Origin: 73-13 sp035555435
GTDB lineage: Bacteria; Actinomycetota; Actinomycetes; Actinomycetales; Microbacteriaceae
DNA: 64,000 bases
Assembly (NCBI GenBank): GCA_035555435.1
Contig: DATMGN010000016.1
Span: 22,975 to 86,974, forward strand
Direction of reading: 5' to 3'
In this document: positions 1 through 11,106 of the stretch, piece by piece
Layout of the letters: each line of letters opens with the position of its first letter
Numbering within the stretch: position 1 is the first letter of the stretch
Notes under the pieces: generated by a model
Seen by the model: only the letters and a program-made list of their open reading frames with translations
What the model was told of the DNA's origin: nothing
The model's database searches: none
Position numbers and translations under genes: made by a program

Positions 1-1239
1 GAACGGGATCGAGCCGCCGACGCCCATCTCGACGGTCGGCGCCCCCCATCCGGCGCTGAGGGCGTCTTTTGCGAGATGGAAGAGCGCCGCGTCCGTGTCG
101 ACGAGGAACGGCTCGCCGAGATCGACCTGATCGAACGAGACCTGCGCGCCGAACGGCACGTGCGCCTCGATGTGCCGCCGGACCGCCTCGAAGGCCTCCG
201 CCGCGGGCTGTCCCGGCGCGATCCGCACGCTGACCTTGGCGCGCAGGGCCGGGCTCAGCGTGTTGGAGGCATGCAGCACGCTCGGCAAGTCCATCCCCGT
301 GACCGTGATCGCCGGCTGATGCCAGATCCGGTCGAGCACGGGTCCGCGCCCGAGCTCGCGCACGCCCTCGGGCAGACCCGCCTCGGCGCGCAGCTGCGCC
401 TCGGGGTAGTCGGGCACCTCAGCCACACGACGGCGCAGGCCGTCCACCGCGACCGAGCCGTCTTCATCCCAGAGCGTCGCGAAGGTGCGGATCGCCGCGA
501 GCGTCGCGTCCGGCACCGCTCCCCCGTACATGCCCGAGTGGGAGGCGTGCTCGAGGGTGCGGAAGGTGACGACGAAGGTCGCATTGCCGCGGAGCGCGAC
601 CGTGATCGCCGGCGTCTCGACGTCCCAGTTGCCGGAGTCCGCGACGACGATCGCGTCCGCCTGGAGCGCGTCGCGATGACGCGCCAGGAAGTCCTTGAAC
701 GACGGCGAGCCGAACTCCTCCTCGCCCTCGATGAAGACCGAGATTCCGAGGTCGAGCTCGCCGATCGCCTGCGTCAGCGCGCGGATCGCCGCGACGTGCG
801 CCATGACGCCGGCCTTGTCGTCCGCGGTCCCGCGGCCATAGAGCCGGTCGCCGTGCTCGGTCGGGCGCAGCACCGGCTCGTACGGGGCCGTGTCCCAGTC
901 CTCCTCGCGGCCGGGCGGCTGCACGTCGTGATGCGCGTAGAGCAGCACCGTCTTCGCGCCGTTGCGTGCCGCCCGGCGGGCGAGCACGGCCGGTTGCCCC
1001 GGGGCGCCGTCCGGCTTCGCCGCGCGCTCGATCGACACCTTCTCGAAGACGCCGAGGCCGCGCAGGAGCTCGGCGACCGCGTTTGCGCTCGCCTCGACGT
1101 GCGCCGGGTCGAACCCGTCCCACGACACCGAGGGGATGCGCACGAGGCGCGACAGGTCAGCCACGGCCGACGGCATGCCCCCGAGCACCGCGGCCTCGAT
1201 CGCGCTCTTGACGGCCGGGTCAGGGAGATGGGCGCTCAT
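1..1239 (-). CDS. M20 family dipeptidase (C-terminus cut by window edge)
   Basis: Zinc-dependent dipeptidase/aminoacylase of the M20/M25/M40 family, probably cytosolic, acting on peptides or N-acyl amino acids. Reading from ATG at 1239 the frame stays open for 413 codons to base 1, so only the last part of the protein is missing. Metal and catalytic motifs are in order: YAHHDVQP near residue 97 (zinc His and catalytic Asp), YGRGTADDK near 130 (bridging Asp), then IEGEEEFGS (general base and zinc Glu), followed by the dimerisation-domain insert and GWGAPTVEMGVGGSIP, typical of the returning catalytic domain. The start has no Shine-Dalgarno but has a -10 hexamer 7 nt upstream, so a leaderless mRNA is likely. 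Substrate cannot be told from sequence. Confidence 0.9.
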   Translation of the reverse strand, partial: MSAHLPDPAVKSAIEAAVLGGMPSAVADLSRLVRIPSVSWDGFDPAHVEASANAVAELLRGLGVFEKVSIERAAKPDGAPGQPAVLARRAARNGAKTVLLYAHHDVQPPGREEDWDTAPYEPVLRPTEHGDRLYGRGTADDKAGVMAHVAAIRALTQAIGELDLGISVFIEGEEEFGSPSFKDFLARHRDALQADAIVVADSGNWDVETPAITVALRGNATFVVTFRTLEHASHSGMYGGAVPDATLAAIRTFATLWDEDGSVAVDGLRRRVAEVPDYPEAQLRAEAGLPEGVRELGRGPVLDRIWHQPAITVTGMDLPSVLHASNTLSPALRAKVSVRIAPGQPAAEAFEAVRRHIEAHVPFGAQVSFDQVDLGEPFLVDTDAALFHLAKDALSAGWGAPTVEMGVGGSIPF

Positions 1240-1244
1240 GCGGG

Positions 1245-1252
1245 TAATCTTA
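1245..1252. promoter_or_regulatory. Overlapping divergent -10 elements (M20 peptidase / DUF3043)
   Basis: The 20 bp between two divergent start codons contain TAATCTTA. Read forward, TAATCT (1245-1250) lies 9 nt before the ATG at 1260. Read in reverse, TAAGAT (1252-1247) lies 7 nt before the ATG at 1239. The two hexamers share four bases, so both promoters cannot be melted by separate polymerases at once. Promoter identity is inferred from spacing and consensus. Confidence 0.55.
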
Positions 1253-1259
1253 AGAGGCC

Positions 1260-1778
1260 ATGTCAGACACCAAGGGGCGCCCGACGCCGACCCGCAAGGA
1301 GCGCGAGGCCGCGAACAAGCGGCCCATCGTGGTGGCCGACCGCGCCGAGGCGCGGCGCATCAACCGCGAACGCGACCGGGTCGACCGCGCCAAGGCGAAC
1401 GCCGGCTACGCGGCGGGCGACGAGCGCTATCTGCCGCTGCGCGACCGCGGGCCGCAGAAGCGCTGGATCCGCGACTACGTGGACGCGCGCCTCTCGGCGG
1501 GCGAGTTCGTGATCCCGGTGATGTTCCTCGTCATCGTCCTCATGTATCTGCCGCTGCCCGAGATCTCCGCCTACTCGACGGTCGCGCTGCTCGGCTACTT
1601 CGCGCTCGTCATCATCGACAGCGTCGTGCTCGGCTTCACCGTGCGCCGCCGGCTCACCGCGAAATACGGGGAGGACAAGGTGGAGAAGGTCCGCTGGTAC
1701 GCCGCGATGCGCGCGCTGCAGCTGCGTATGATGCGCATGCCGAAGCCGCAGGTCAAGCGGTTCCAGTTCCCCGACTGA
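1260..1778 (+). CDS. DUF3043 domain-containing membrane protein
   Basis: Small actinobacterial membrane protein of unknown function, 172 aa. The N-terminal 75 residues are strongly basic and hydrophilic (GRPTPTRKEREAANKRP, RRINRERDR), then two hydrophobic segments at about residues 83-100 and 104-125 form a hairpin, followed by a basic, Met/Arg-rich C-terminus. This layout and the early TPTRKE motif are typical of DUF3043. The last 26 bases overlap the end of pyrD on the opposite strand, so the two transcripts converge. No enzymatic motif is visible. Confidence 0.85.
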   Translation: MSDTKGRPTPTRKEREAANKRPIVVADRAEARRINRERDRVDRAKANAGYAAGDERYLPLRDRGPQKRWIRDYVDARLSAGEFVIPVMFLVIVLMYLPLPEISAYSTVALLGYFALVIIDSVVLGFTVRRRLTAKYGEDKVEKVRWYAAMRALQLRMMRMPKPQVKRFQFPD

Positions 1779-2790
1779 GCTCGCGGTTGATCCGCCGGGC
1801 CCAGCCCGGTCCCTCGTAGATGAACGCGGTGTAGCCCTGCACGAGCGTCGCGCCGGCGGCGAGGCGCTCCCGGACGTCGGCGGCGGTCTCGACGCCGCCG
1901 ACGGAGATGACGCAGAACGCCGTGTCGGGCGCCTCGGCGCGGATCACGCGCAGCACCGCGAGCGATCGCGCGGCGAGGGGCGCGCCGGACAGCCCGCCGG
2001 CGCCCGCCGCCTCGACGACGGCCGCCGGGGTGCGCAGGCCCTCGCGCGAGAGCGTCGTGTTCGTCGCGATGATCCCGGCGAGACCGAGCTCGCGCGCGAG
2101 CCGGGTGATCGCGGCGACCTGCTCGTCGCTCATGTCCGGCGCGATCTTGACGAGCAGCGGGACGCCCTCGGCGGCGGCGAGCACCGCGGTCAGCAGCGGG
2201 CGGAGCTGGTCGAGCTCCTGCAGGCCGCGCAGCCCCGGCGTGTTCGGCGAGGAGACGTTGACGACGAGGTAGTCGGCGAGCGGCGCGAGGCGCCGCGTCG
2301 AGGCCAGGTAGTCGTCGATCGCGTGCTCGACGTCGACGACGCGGGACTTGCCGATGTTGACGCCGATCACGGGGCGGTGCCGGCGGCGACGTGCGCGGGC
2401 GATCGCCTCGGCGGCGGCCTCGGCCCCCCGGTTGTTGAAGCCCATCCGGTTGATGAGCGCGCGGTCGGGCACGAGCCGGAAGAGGCGCGGGCGCTCGTTG
2501 CCGGGCTGCGGCACCGCGGTGATGGTGCCGACCTCGACGTGGCCGAAGCCGAGCGCGCCGAGGCCGAGTGCGGCGTGCGCGTCCTTGTCGAAGCCCGCTG
2601 CGACGCCGAACGGCGTGGCGAACTCGAGCCCGAGCGTGCGCACCCGGATGCCGGTCGTCGGCGCGAGGACGGCGCGCAGGACGCGCGCGACCGCGCGCCA
2701 GCCGACGACGCGAATCGCGGCGTGCGCGAGTGCGTGCGCGCGCTCGGGATCCAGGCGCGACAGGAACGCGCGGAAGAGGAACCGGTACAT
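1753..2790 (-). CDS. pyrD: Quinone-dependent dihydroorotate dehydrogenase (class 2)
   Basis: Fourth step of pyrimidine synthesis: oxidises dihydroorotate to orotate, passing electrons through FMN to membrane quinone. 345 aa, usual for class 2. The N-terminal helical membrane-association segment (MYRFLFRAFLSRLDPERAHALAHAAI) marks the quinone-linked class. FMN/substrate motifs include GVAAGFDKD, NRMGFNNRG, the catalytic-serine loop VNVSSPNTPGL, VKIAPDMSD and ISVGGVETA. Its ATG overlaps the nrdR stop by one base (TGATG), so translation is probably coupled and both are nucleotide-supply genes in one transcript. Confidence 0.97.
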   Translation of the reverse strand: MYRFLFRAFLSRLDPERAHALAHAAIRVVGWRAVARVLRAVLAPTTGIRVRTLGLEFATPFGVAAGFDKDAHAALGLGALGFGHVEVGTITAVPQPGNERPRLFRLVPDRALINRMGFNNRGAEAAAEAIARARRRRHRPVIGVNIGKSRVVDVEHAIDDYLASTRRLAPLADYLVVNVSSPNTPGLRGLQELDQLRPLLTAVLAAAEGVPLLVKIAPDMSDEQVAAITRLARELGLAGIIATNTTLSREGLRTPAAVVEAAGAGGLSGAPLAARSLAVLRVIRAEAPDTAFCVISVGGVETAADVRERLAAGATLVQGYTAFIYEGPGWARRINRELSRGTGTA

Positions 2791-3236
2791 CAGTGCGCCG
2801 ACCGCAGTCCCGCGATCGCCGTCTCGAAGTCCTCGAGCGACTCGAACGCCTGGTAGACGCTCGCGAACCGCAGGTACGCGACCTCGTCGAGCTCGCGCAG
2901 GGGGCCGAGGATCGCGAGGCCGATCTCATTCGCGTCGATCTGGCTCGCGCCCGTCGCGCGGATCGTCTCCTCGACCTTCTGCGCGAGCGCGGCGAGCTCC
3001 GTGTCGGTCACGGGCCGGCCCTGCGCGGCCTTGCGCACGCCCGAGACGACCTTCTCCCGACTGAACGGCTCGACGACGCCGTTGCGCTTGATCACGTTGA
3101 GCGAGGCGGTCTCGGTCGTGGAGAACCGTCCGCCGCACTCGGGGCATTGCCGCCGGCGCCGGATCGACAGCCCGTCGTCACTCGTCCTGGAGTCGATGAC
3201 GCGCGAGTCCGGATGGCGGCAGAACGGGCAGAACAC
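2790..3236 (-). CDS. nrdR: Transcriptional repressor NrdR
   Basis: Represses ribonucleotide reductase operons by binding NrdR boxes when loaded with dATP/ATP. 148 aa, typical length. N-terminal zinc ribbon with CPFC at residues 3-6 and CPECGGRF near 34-41, then an ATP-cone domain beginning with VIKRNG...FSREKVVSGVRKA. GTG start with no Shine-Dalgarno but TAGGCT 6 nt upstream, so it is probably leaderless. That hexamer begins with the stop codon of hisD. Placed before pyrD with a 1-nt overlap. No nrd genes lie in this window. Confidence 0.97.
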   Translation of the reverse strand: MFCPFCRHPDSRVIDSRTSDDGLSIRRRRQCPECGGRFSTTETASLNVIKRNGVVEPFSREKVVSGVRKAAQGRPVTDTELAALAQKVEETIRATGASQIDANEIGLAILGPLRELDEVAYLRFASVYQAFESLEDFETAIAGLRSAH

Positions 3237-3242
3237 CCTGAA

Positions 3243-3248
3243 AGCCTA
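3243..3248 (-). promoter_or_regulatory. -10 element of nrdR containing the hisD stop codon
   Basis: TAGGCT on the minus strand, 6 nt before the nrdR GTG. Its first three bases are the TAG that ends hisD. Inferred leaderless promoter. Confidence 0.55.
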
Positions 3249-4562
3249 GGGCGTGTGCTCGTCGAAGCGGGCGAGCACCGCCTCGCCGTGCGCGGGCAGA
3301 TCCTCGGCGTTCGACAGCGCGACGATGCCGTCGCGCACCGCCGCGAGCCCCTCGTGCGTGTACTCGACGATCTGCTGCGAGCGCAGGAACGCCATCGCGC
3401 CGAGCCCCGAGCCGAAGCGGGACTGACCGCCCGTCGGCAGCACGTGGTTCGAGCCGGCGAGGTAGTCGCCGAGGCTCACGGGCGAGTCCGGACCCACGAA
3501 GATCGCGCCGGCGTTCGTGATGAGGGCGAGGACCGCATCGTCGTCGCCCGTCTGGATCTCGAGGTGCTCCGGGCCGTACGCGTTGGAGAACGCGGCCGCC
3601 GCGGCGAGGTCGTCGACGAGCACGATCGCGGACTGCTGGGATTCGAGGGCCACCCGGACGCGATCCCCGTGCTTCGCGAGGCCGGCGCGCGACTCGAGGT
3701 CGCGTTCGACCGCCTCGGCGAGCGCAGGCGAGTCGGTCACGAGCACCGCCGCGGCATCCTCGTCGTGCTCCGCCTGGCTCACGAGGTCGGCGGCGACGAG
3801 CGCGGGGTCGGCGCTCGCGTCCGCGATGACGAGGATCTCCGTCGGACCCGCCTCGGCGTCGATCGCCACGACGCCCCGCACAAGGCGCTTGGCCGCGGCG
3901 ACGTAGACGTTGCCGGGGCCGGTGATGACGTCGACGGGTGCGAGGTCGAGCTCGGGCACACCGTAGGCGAGGGCCGCGATCGCGCCCGCTCCCCCGATCG
4001 CGTAGACCTCCTCGATGCCGAGCAGGCCCGCCGCACCGAGGATCGTCGGGTGCACGGCGCCGCCGAACTCGCGCTGGGCGGGGCTCGCGATCGCGATCGA
4101 CGCGACCCCGGCGATCTGGGCGGGCACGACGTTCATGACGACGCTCGACGGATAGACCGCCTTACCGCCCGGCACGTAGAGCCCGACGCGCGCGACCGGC
4201 TGCCAGCGCTGGCGGACGCGGGCGCCCGAGCCGAGCTCGGTGACCCGCTCCCCCGGCACCTGCGCGCCGGTCGCCTCCCGCACCCGCCGGATCGCCTCCT
4301 CGAGGGCCGCGCGCACGACGGGATCGAGGCCCTCCGTCGCGGCGGCGATGTCGGCCGCCGGCACCCGCAGGTGCTGCGGGTCGGCCCCGTCGAACCGCCG
4401 CGCCTGCTCGACGAGCGCGACCATGCCGCGCTCGCGGACGTCGTCGATGAGCTCGGTCGCCGACTCGACCGCCTTCGCGACGTCGACCTCCGCGCGCGGC
4501 ACGGCGAGGGCGAGGCGGTGCGGCGTCAGCGTCTCGCCGCGCAGATCGATCGTCTGGATCAC
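3246..4562 (-). CDS. hisD: Histidinol dehydrogenase
   Basis: Catalyses the last two steps of histidine synthesis, histidinol to histidine, with NAD and zinc. 438 aa from GTG at 4562 (VIQTIDLRG). The frame is open further upstream but that part lies inside dnaE, and a -10 hexamer sits 8 nt before this GTG. Recognisable family motifs: YVPGGKAVYPSS (NAD site), ITGPGNVYVAAAKR, GPTEILVIAD, LVSQAEHDEDA (zinc Gln/His), NHVLPTGG and a C-terminal YTHEGL. No other his gene is adjacent; it stands between dnaE and nrdR, all on the minus strand. Confidence 0.97.
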   Translation of the reverse strand: MIQTIDLRGETLTPHRLALAVPRAEVDVAKAVESATELIDDVRERGMVALVEQARRFDGADPQHLRVPAADIAAATEGLDPVVRAALEEAIRRVREATGAQVPGERVTELGSGARVRQRWQPVARVGLYVPGGKAVYPSSVVMNVVPAQIAGVASIAIASPAQREFGGAVHPTILGAAGLLGIEEVYAIGGAGAIAALAYGVPELDLAPVDVITGPGNVYVAAAKRLVRGVVAIDAEAGPTEILVIADASADPALVAADLVSQAEHDEDAAAVLVTDSPALAEAVERDLESRAGLAKHGDRVRVALESQQSAIVLVDDLAAAAAFSNAYGPEHLEIQTGDDDAVLALITNAGAIFVGPDSPVSLGDYLAGSNHVLPTGGQSRFGSGLGAMAFLRSQQIVEYTHEGLAAVRDGIVALSNAEDLPAHGEAVLARFDEHTP

Positions 4563-4573
4563 AAGCCAAGAGC

Positions 4574-8110
<3,537 letters not shown>

Positions 8111-8117
8111 GCCTTCG

Positions 8118-8123
8118 AGGATA
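8118..8123 (-). promoter_or_regulatory. -10 element of dnaE
   Basis: TATCCT on the minus strand, exactly 7 nt before the dnaE GTG, with no Shine-Dalgarno between. Inferred leaderless promoter. Confidence 0.55.
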
Positions 8124-8172
8124 AGCAGACTCGTCAGGCGGGGAGAACGCCACGCGCGGACTTCCCGGCCGA

Positions 8173-8228
8173 CCCCGGCGAGCCCGCGCGAAGTCGCTTC
8201 AAGGTGCGCTTGAGACTTCCCGCCGGGG
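8173..8228. repeat. Nested inverted repeat between dnaE and the HNH gene
   Basis: Large imperfect hairpin. Outer arms CCCCGGCG (8173-8180) and CGCCGGGG (8221-8228) are perfect. Inner arms GAAGTC (8190-8195) and GACTTC (8214-8219) are perfect. The core TCAAG (8199-8203) pairs with CTTGA (8209-8213) around GTGCG. It fills the 167-bp divergent gap. No T-tract follows, so it looks more like a REP-type element or an operator than a simple terminator. Confidence 0.6.
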
Positions 8229-8277
8229 GCTGATTCAGGGGGTCCGGGATGTCGGTGGTCGCGGGAAGAATCGGGGC

Positions 8278-9660
8278 ATGTTCCAGTCCCGACCGAGCAT
8301 CATCCGCGACCTCGCGGCGCTCGAGGACGCCCAGGCGGCGTTCGCCGGGACGATGGATCGACTCTCCGAGCTGCAGCGGCGGATCGACGCGCTGGAGGCG
8401 CAGCGGGCGCAACTCGTAGCGGAGGCGCCGGCGCTCGCCGCCGAGGTGGAGCGGCTCGACGGGGCGACGGGATCGCGGCTGGAGGAGTTCGCGCGGCGGT
8501 CGGCCCGCGCCGAGGTCGCGATCGCGATGCGGGTGTCGGAGTATGCCGCCGACCGCATCATCGGCGATGCCGAGCTGCTCGTGCGGCGGCTGCCGTCGAC
8601 CCTTGCCGCGGTCGAGCGCGGCGACGTCTCCTGGCGGGCAGCGACCCTCGTGGCGCAGGCGGCCGGGACGCTCGACACGGGCACCGACGGCGATGCCGAC
8701 CGGAGCGCGGGCCGGATGCGCGATTTCGAGACGGCGGCGCTCGACCTCGCTGGACGGGTGGCGCCCGCGCGACTGCGCGCTCGGCTCCAGCAGCTCCGCG
8801 ACCGCTGCATGGCGACGCCGCCGCAGGCTCGACACGCTGCCGCACGCGAGGAGCGCTACGTCGCGGTCGACGACCTCGAGGACGGCATGTCGCGCCTCAG
8901 CGCGCTGCTGCCCGCGGTCGACGCCCACGCGATCGACCATCGCCTGAGCGACCTCGCGCGCGCGACGAGGGACGCGGACGCCGCGGACGGGATCGACGAC
9001 GGTCGGACGCTCTCGCAGCGACGGGCGGACCTCCTGGTCGACTACCTCGTCGGCGACTACATCCGCGGCGCCGCCGACCTCGACCCTGTGGCCAGCCTTG
9101 AGGAGTACGAGCGGCGGGTCGCCGCCGGGCGGGACTTCGGCCGCTTCGCCGGCATTCGCCCGACCGTCGTCGTCACCGTGCCGGTCGGCGCCCTCCTCGG
9201 GGACGACGAGCCCGCACTCCTCGACGGGGTCGTCCCGATCGACGCCGCGACGGCCCGGCAGCTCACGGCCAACGCGACCGGGCTGTACCGCATGCTCACC
9301 GATGCGCACACCGGGGTGCGCCTCGACCTCTCACGAGAGCGCTACCAGGTCACCCCGGGATTGCGGATGTGGCTGCGGATGCGCGACGAGACCTGCCGTT
9401 TCCCGGGATGCGGGCGACGCGCGCGCGGCTGCGACATCGACCACACGATCGACTGGCAGCACGGCGGCGAGACCCGAGCCGACAATCTCGCCCACCTGTG
9501 CCGAAGTCATCACACGCTCAAGCACCGAGCGAGATGGAACCTGCGGCAGTTGCCTGACGGGACCATCGTGTGGCGTGGCCCGGCGGGCCGGGAGTATCAG
9601 ACGCACCCTGGAGGCCAGCTTCCGGCGCCTCAGTCCCCCGCCACGACGCTCAGTGCGTGA
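8278..9660 (+). CDS. DUF222 and HNH endonuclease domain protein (13E12 family)
   Basis: 460 aa. The N-terminal two thirds is a helical DUF222 region with a coiled-coil-like start (LSELQRRIDALEAQRAQLVAE) and a strongly charged middle. The C-terminus carries an HNH nuclease fold: RDETCRFPGCG near residue 370, CDIDHTIDW, then NLAHLCRSHHTLKH, giving the paired Cys/His zinc site and the catalytic His of HNH. Such proteins occur in many near-identical copies in Microbacteriaceae and mycobacteria (13E12 repeat family) and their role is not settled; mobility or DNA repair are guesses. It sits beside a long hairpin (8173-8228) and converges with rluD, overlapping it by 31 bases. Confidence 0.9.
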   Translation: MFQSRPSIIRDLAALEDAQAAFAGTMDRLSELQRRIDALEAQRAQLVAEAPALAAEVERLDGATGSRLEEFARRSARAEVAIAMRVSEYAADRIIGDAELLVRRLPSTLAAVERGDVSWRAATLVAQAAGTLDTGTDGDADRSAGRMRDFETAALDLAGRVAPARLRARLQQLRDRCMATPPQARHAAAREERYVAVDDLEDGMSRLSALLPAVDAHAIDHRLSDLARATRDADAADGIDDGRTLSQRRADLLVDYLVGDYIRGAADLDPVASLEEYERRVAAGRDFGRFAGIRPTVVVTVPVGALLGDDEPALLDGVVPIDAATARQLTANATGLYRMLTDAHTGVRLDLSRERYQVTPGLRMWLRMRDETCRFPGCGRRARGCDIDHTIDWQHGGETRADNLAHLCRSHHTLKHRARWNLRQLPDGTIVWRGPAGREYQTHPGGQLPAPQSPATTLSA

Positions 9661-10550
9661 CGTAGATCCGCCGGATACGGCGACTCGAATGCCACGCGCC
9701 GACCGTCGGCGGGGTGGGCGAAGGCGAGGCGGTGCGCGTGCAGCCACTGGCGCTCGAGCCCGAGCGCCGCGCTGAGCACGGGGTCCGCGCCGTAGAGGCC
9801 GTCGCCGCAGCACGGATGGCGCTGCGCGGCCATGTGCACGCGGATCTGATGCGTGCGGCCCGTCTCGAGGTGGATCTCCAGGAGCGCCGCCGCCCGGAAC
9901 GCCTCGAGCGTCTCGTAGTGCGTCACGGCGTGCTTCCCGTCGGCGACGACTGCGAACTTCCACGAGGACGACGGATGGCGCCCGACCGGCGCGTCGATCG
10001 TGCCGCTCAGCGGATCAGGATGGCCCTGCACGAGCGCGTGGTAGACCTTCTCGACCTCGCGATCGTGGAACTGCCGCTTCAGATCCGTGTAGGCGCGCTC
10101 GCTCTTCGCGACGACCATGAGCCCGCTCGTGCCCTGATCCAAGCGATGGACGACCCCCTGACGTTCCGCCGCTCCGCTCGTGGAGATTCGCAGCCCGAGC
10201 CCGGCGAGGGCGCCGACGACCGTCGGACCCTCCCAGCCGAGCGACGGGTGCGCGGCGACGCCCGCGGGCTTGTCGACGACGACGAGGTCGTCGTCCTCGT
10301 CGACGATCGCGAGACCCGCGACGATCTCGGGGACGATCGCCGGCTCCGCCTTCTCGACCCAGTCGATCTCGAGCCAGGCGCCGGCGCGCAGGCGCGCCGA
10401 CTTGTCGAGTACCGCGCCGTCCTGGCGCACGCCCCCCGCCTCGATCACCTCCGCCGCGAACGTGCGCGAGAAGCCGAGGAGGCGGCCGATCGCCGCGTCG
10501 GCTCGTTGCCCGTCGAGCCCATCGGGGACGGGGAGGCTACGCGTCGCCAT
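9630..10550 (-). CDS. RluD/RluA family 23S rRNA pseudouridine synthase
   Basis: Isomerises specific uridines in 23S rRNA. 306 aa from ATG at 10550 (MATRSLPVPDG), which overlaps the lspA stop by 14 nt; an upstream in-frame ATG at 10568 is possible but lies deeper in lspA. Residues 12-60 form an S4 RNA-binding domain. The catalytic motif GVVHRLDQGTSGL holds the nucleophile Asp at about 138, followed by RTHQIRVHMA. RluD (positions 1911/1915/1917) is the usual partner of lspA in bacteria, but the exact target is inferred from context. Confidence 0.93.
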   Translation of the reverse strand: MATRSLPVPDGLDGQRADAAIGRLLGFSRTFAAEVIEAGGVRQDGAVLDKSARLRAGAWLEIDWVEKAEPAIVPEIVAGLAIVDEDDDLVVVDKPAGVAAHPSLGWEGPTVVGALAGLGLRISTSGAAERQGVVHRLDQGTSGLMVVAKSERAYTDLKRQFHDREVEKVYHALVQGHPDPLSGTIDAPVGRHPSSSWKFAVVADGKHAVTHYETLEAFRAAALLEIHLETGRTHQIRVHMAAQRHPCCGDGLYGADPVLSAALGLERQWLHAHRLAFAHPADGRRVAFESPYPADLRHALSVVAGD

Positions 10551-11106
10551 CGCTCGGGGCCGCGCCACCGCGGCGGGCGCGCACGCCGTCGATGCCGAGA
10601 CCGATGAGCGTCAGGATCACGAGCAGCACGACGCTGAACGTGATCGCCATGTCTGCGACGTTGAAGATCGCCGGGAAGCCCCACAGCTGGATGAAATCGA
10701 TCACGTGGCCTTGGCCGAACCCGGGCTCGCGCAACAGCCGATCCGTGAGGTTGCCGATCGTGCCGCCGAGCAGCATGCCGAAGACCGCCGCCCAGGCGAA
10801 CGAGCGGATCCGCCGAGCGAAGACGATGATGACGACCGCGACCGCGGCCGCGACGATCGCGAAGATCCAGGTCGCCCCGACGCCGAGTGAGAACGCCGCG
10901 CCAGGGTTTCGCACGAAGTGCAACTGGACGAGCTCCCCGATGAACGGGACGCTGACGCCCTCCTGCAAGTTCGTGACGACGAGCCACTTCGCGAGCTGAT
11001 CGAGCGCGAGGATCCCGATCGCGAGACCGAGGACGAGGGCGAGCGCGCCGAACCGGGGACGCGCCCGCTCGGGCGCGACGGTCGGCTCCGCGTCAGTTGC
11101 CGCCAA
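10537..11106 (-). CDS. lspA: Lipoprotein signal peptidase (signal peptidase II)
   Basis: Aspartic protease of the membrane that cleaves prolipoprotein signal peptides after lipidation. From TTG at 11106 the protein is 189 aa; longer readings run through the end of divIVA in an Arg-rich frame and look artefactual. Four hydrophobic segments (about 20-40, 79-97, 103-118, 152-172). Catalytic aspartates are in NLTDR (D122) and FNVADM (D152). NPGAAFS and GGTIGN are family motifs. The start overlaps the divIVA stop by 14 nt, suggesting coupled translation. The exact start is uncertain because the TTG lacks a strong ribosome site. Confidence 0.93.
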   Translation of the reverse strand: MAATDAEPTVAPERARPRFGALALVLGLAIGILALDQLAKWLVVTNLQEGVSVPFIGELVQLHFVRNPGAAFSLGVGATWIFAIVAAAVAVVIIVFARRIRSFAWAAVFGMLLGGTIGNLTDRLLREPGFGQGHVIDFIQLWGFPAIFNVADMAITFSVVLLVILTLIGLGIDGVRARRGGAAPSDGDA

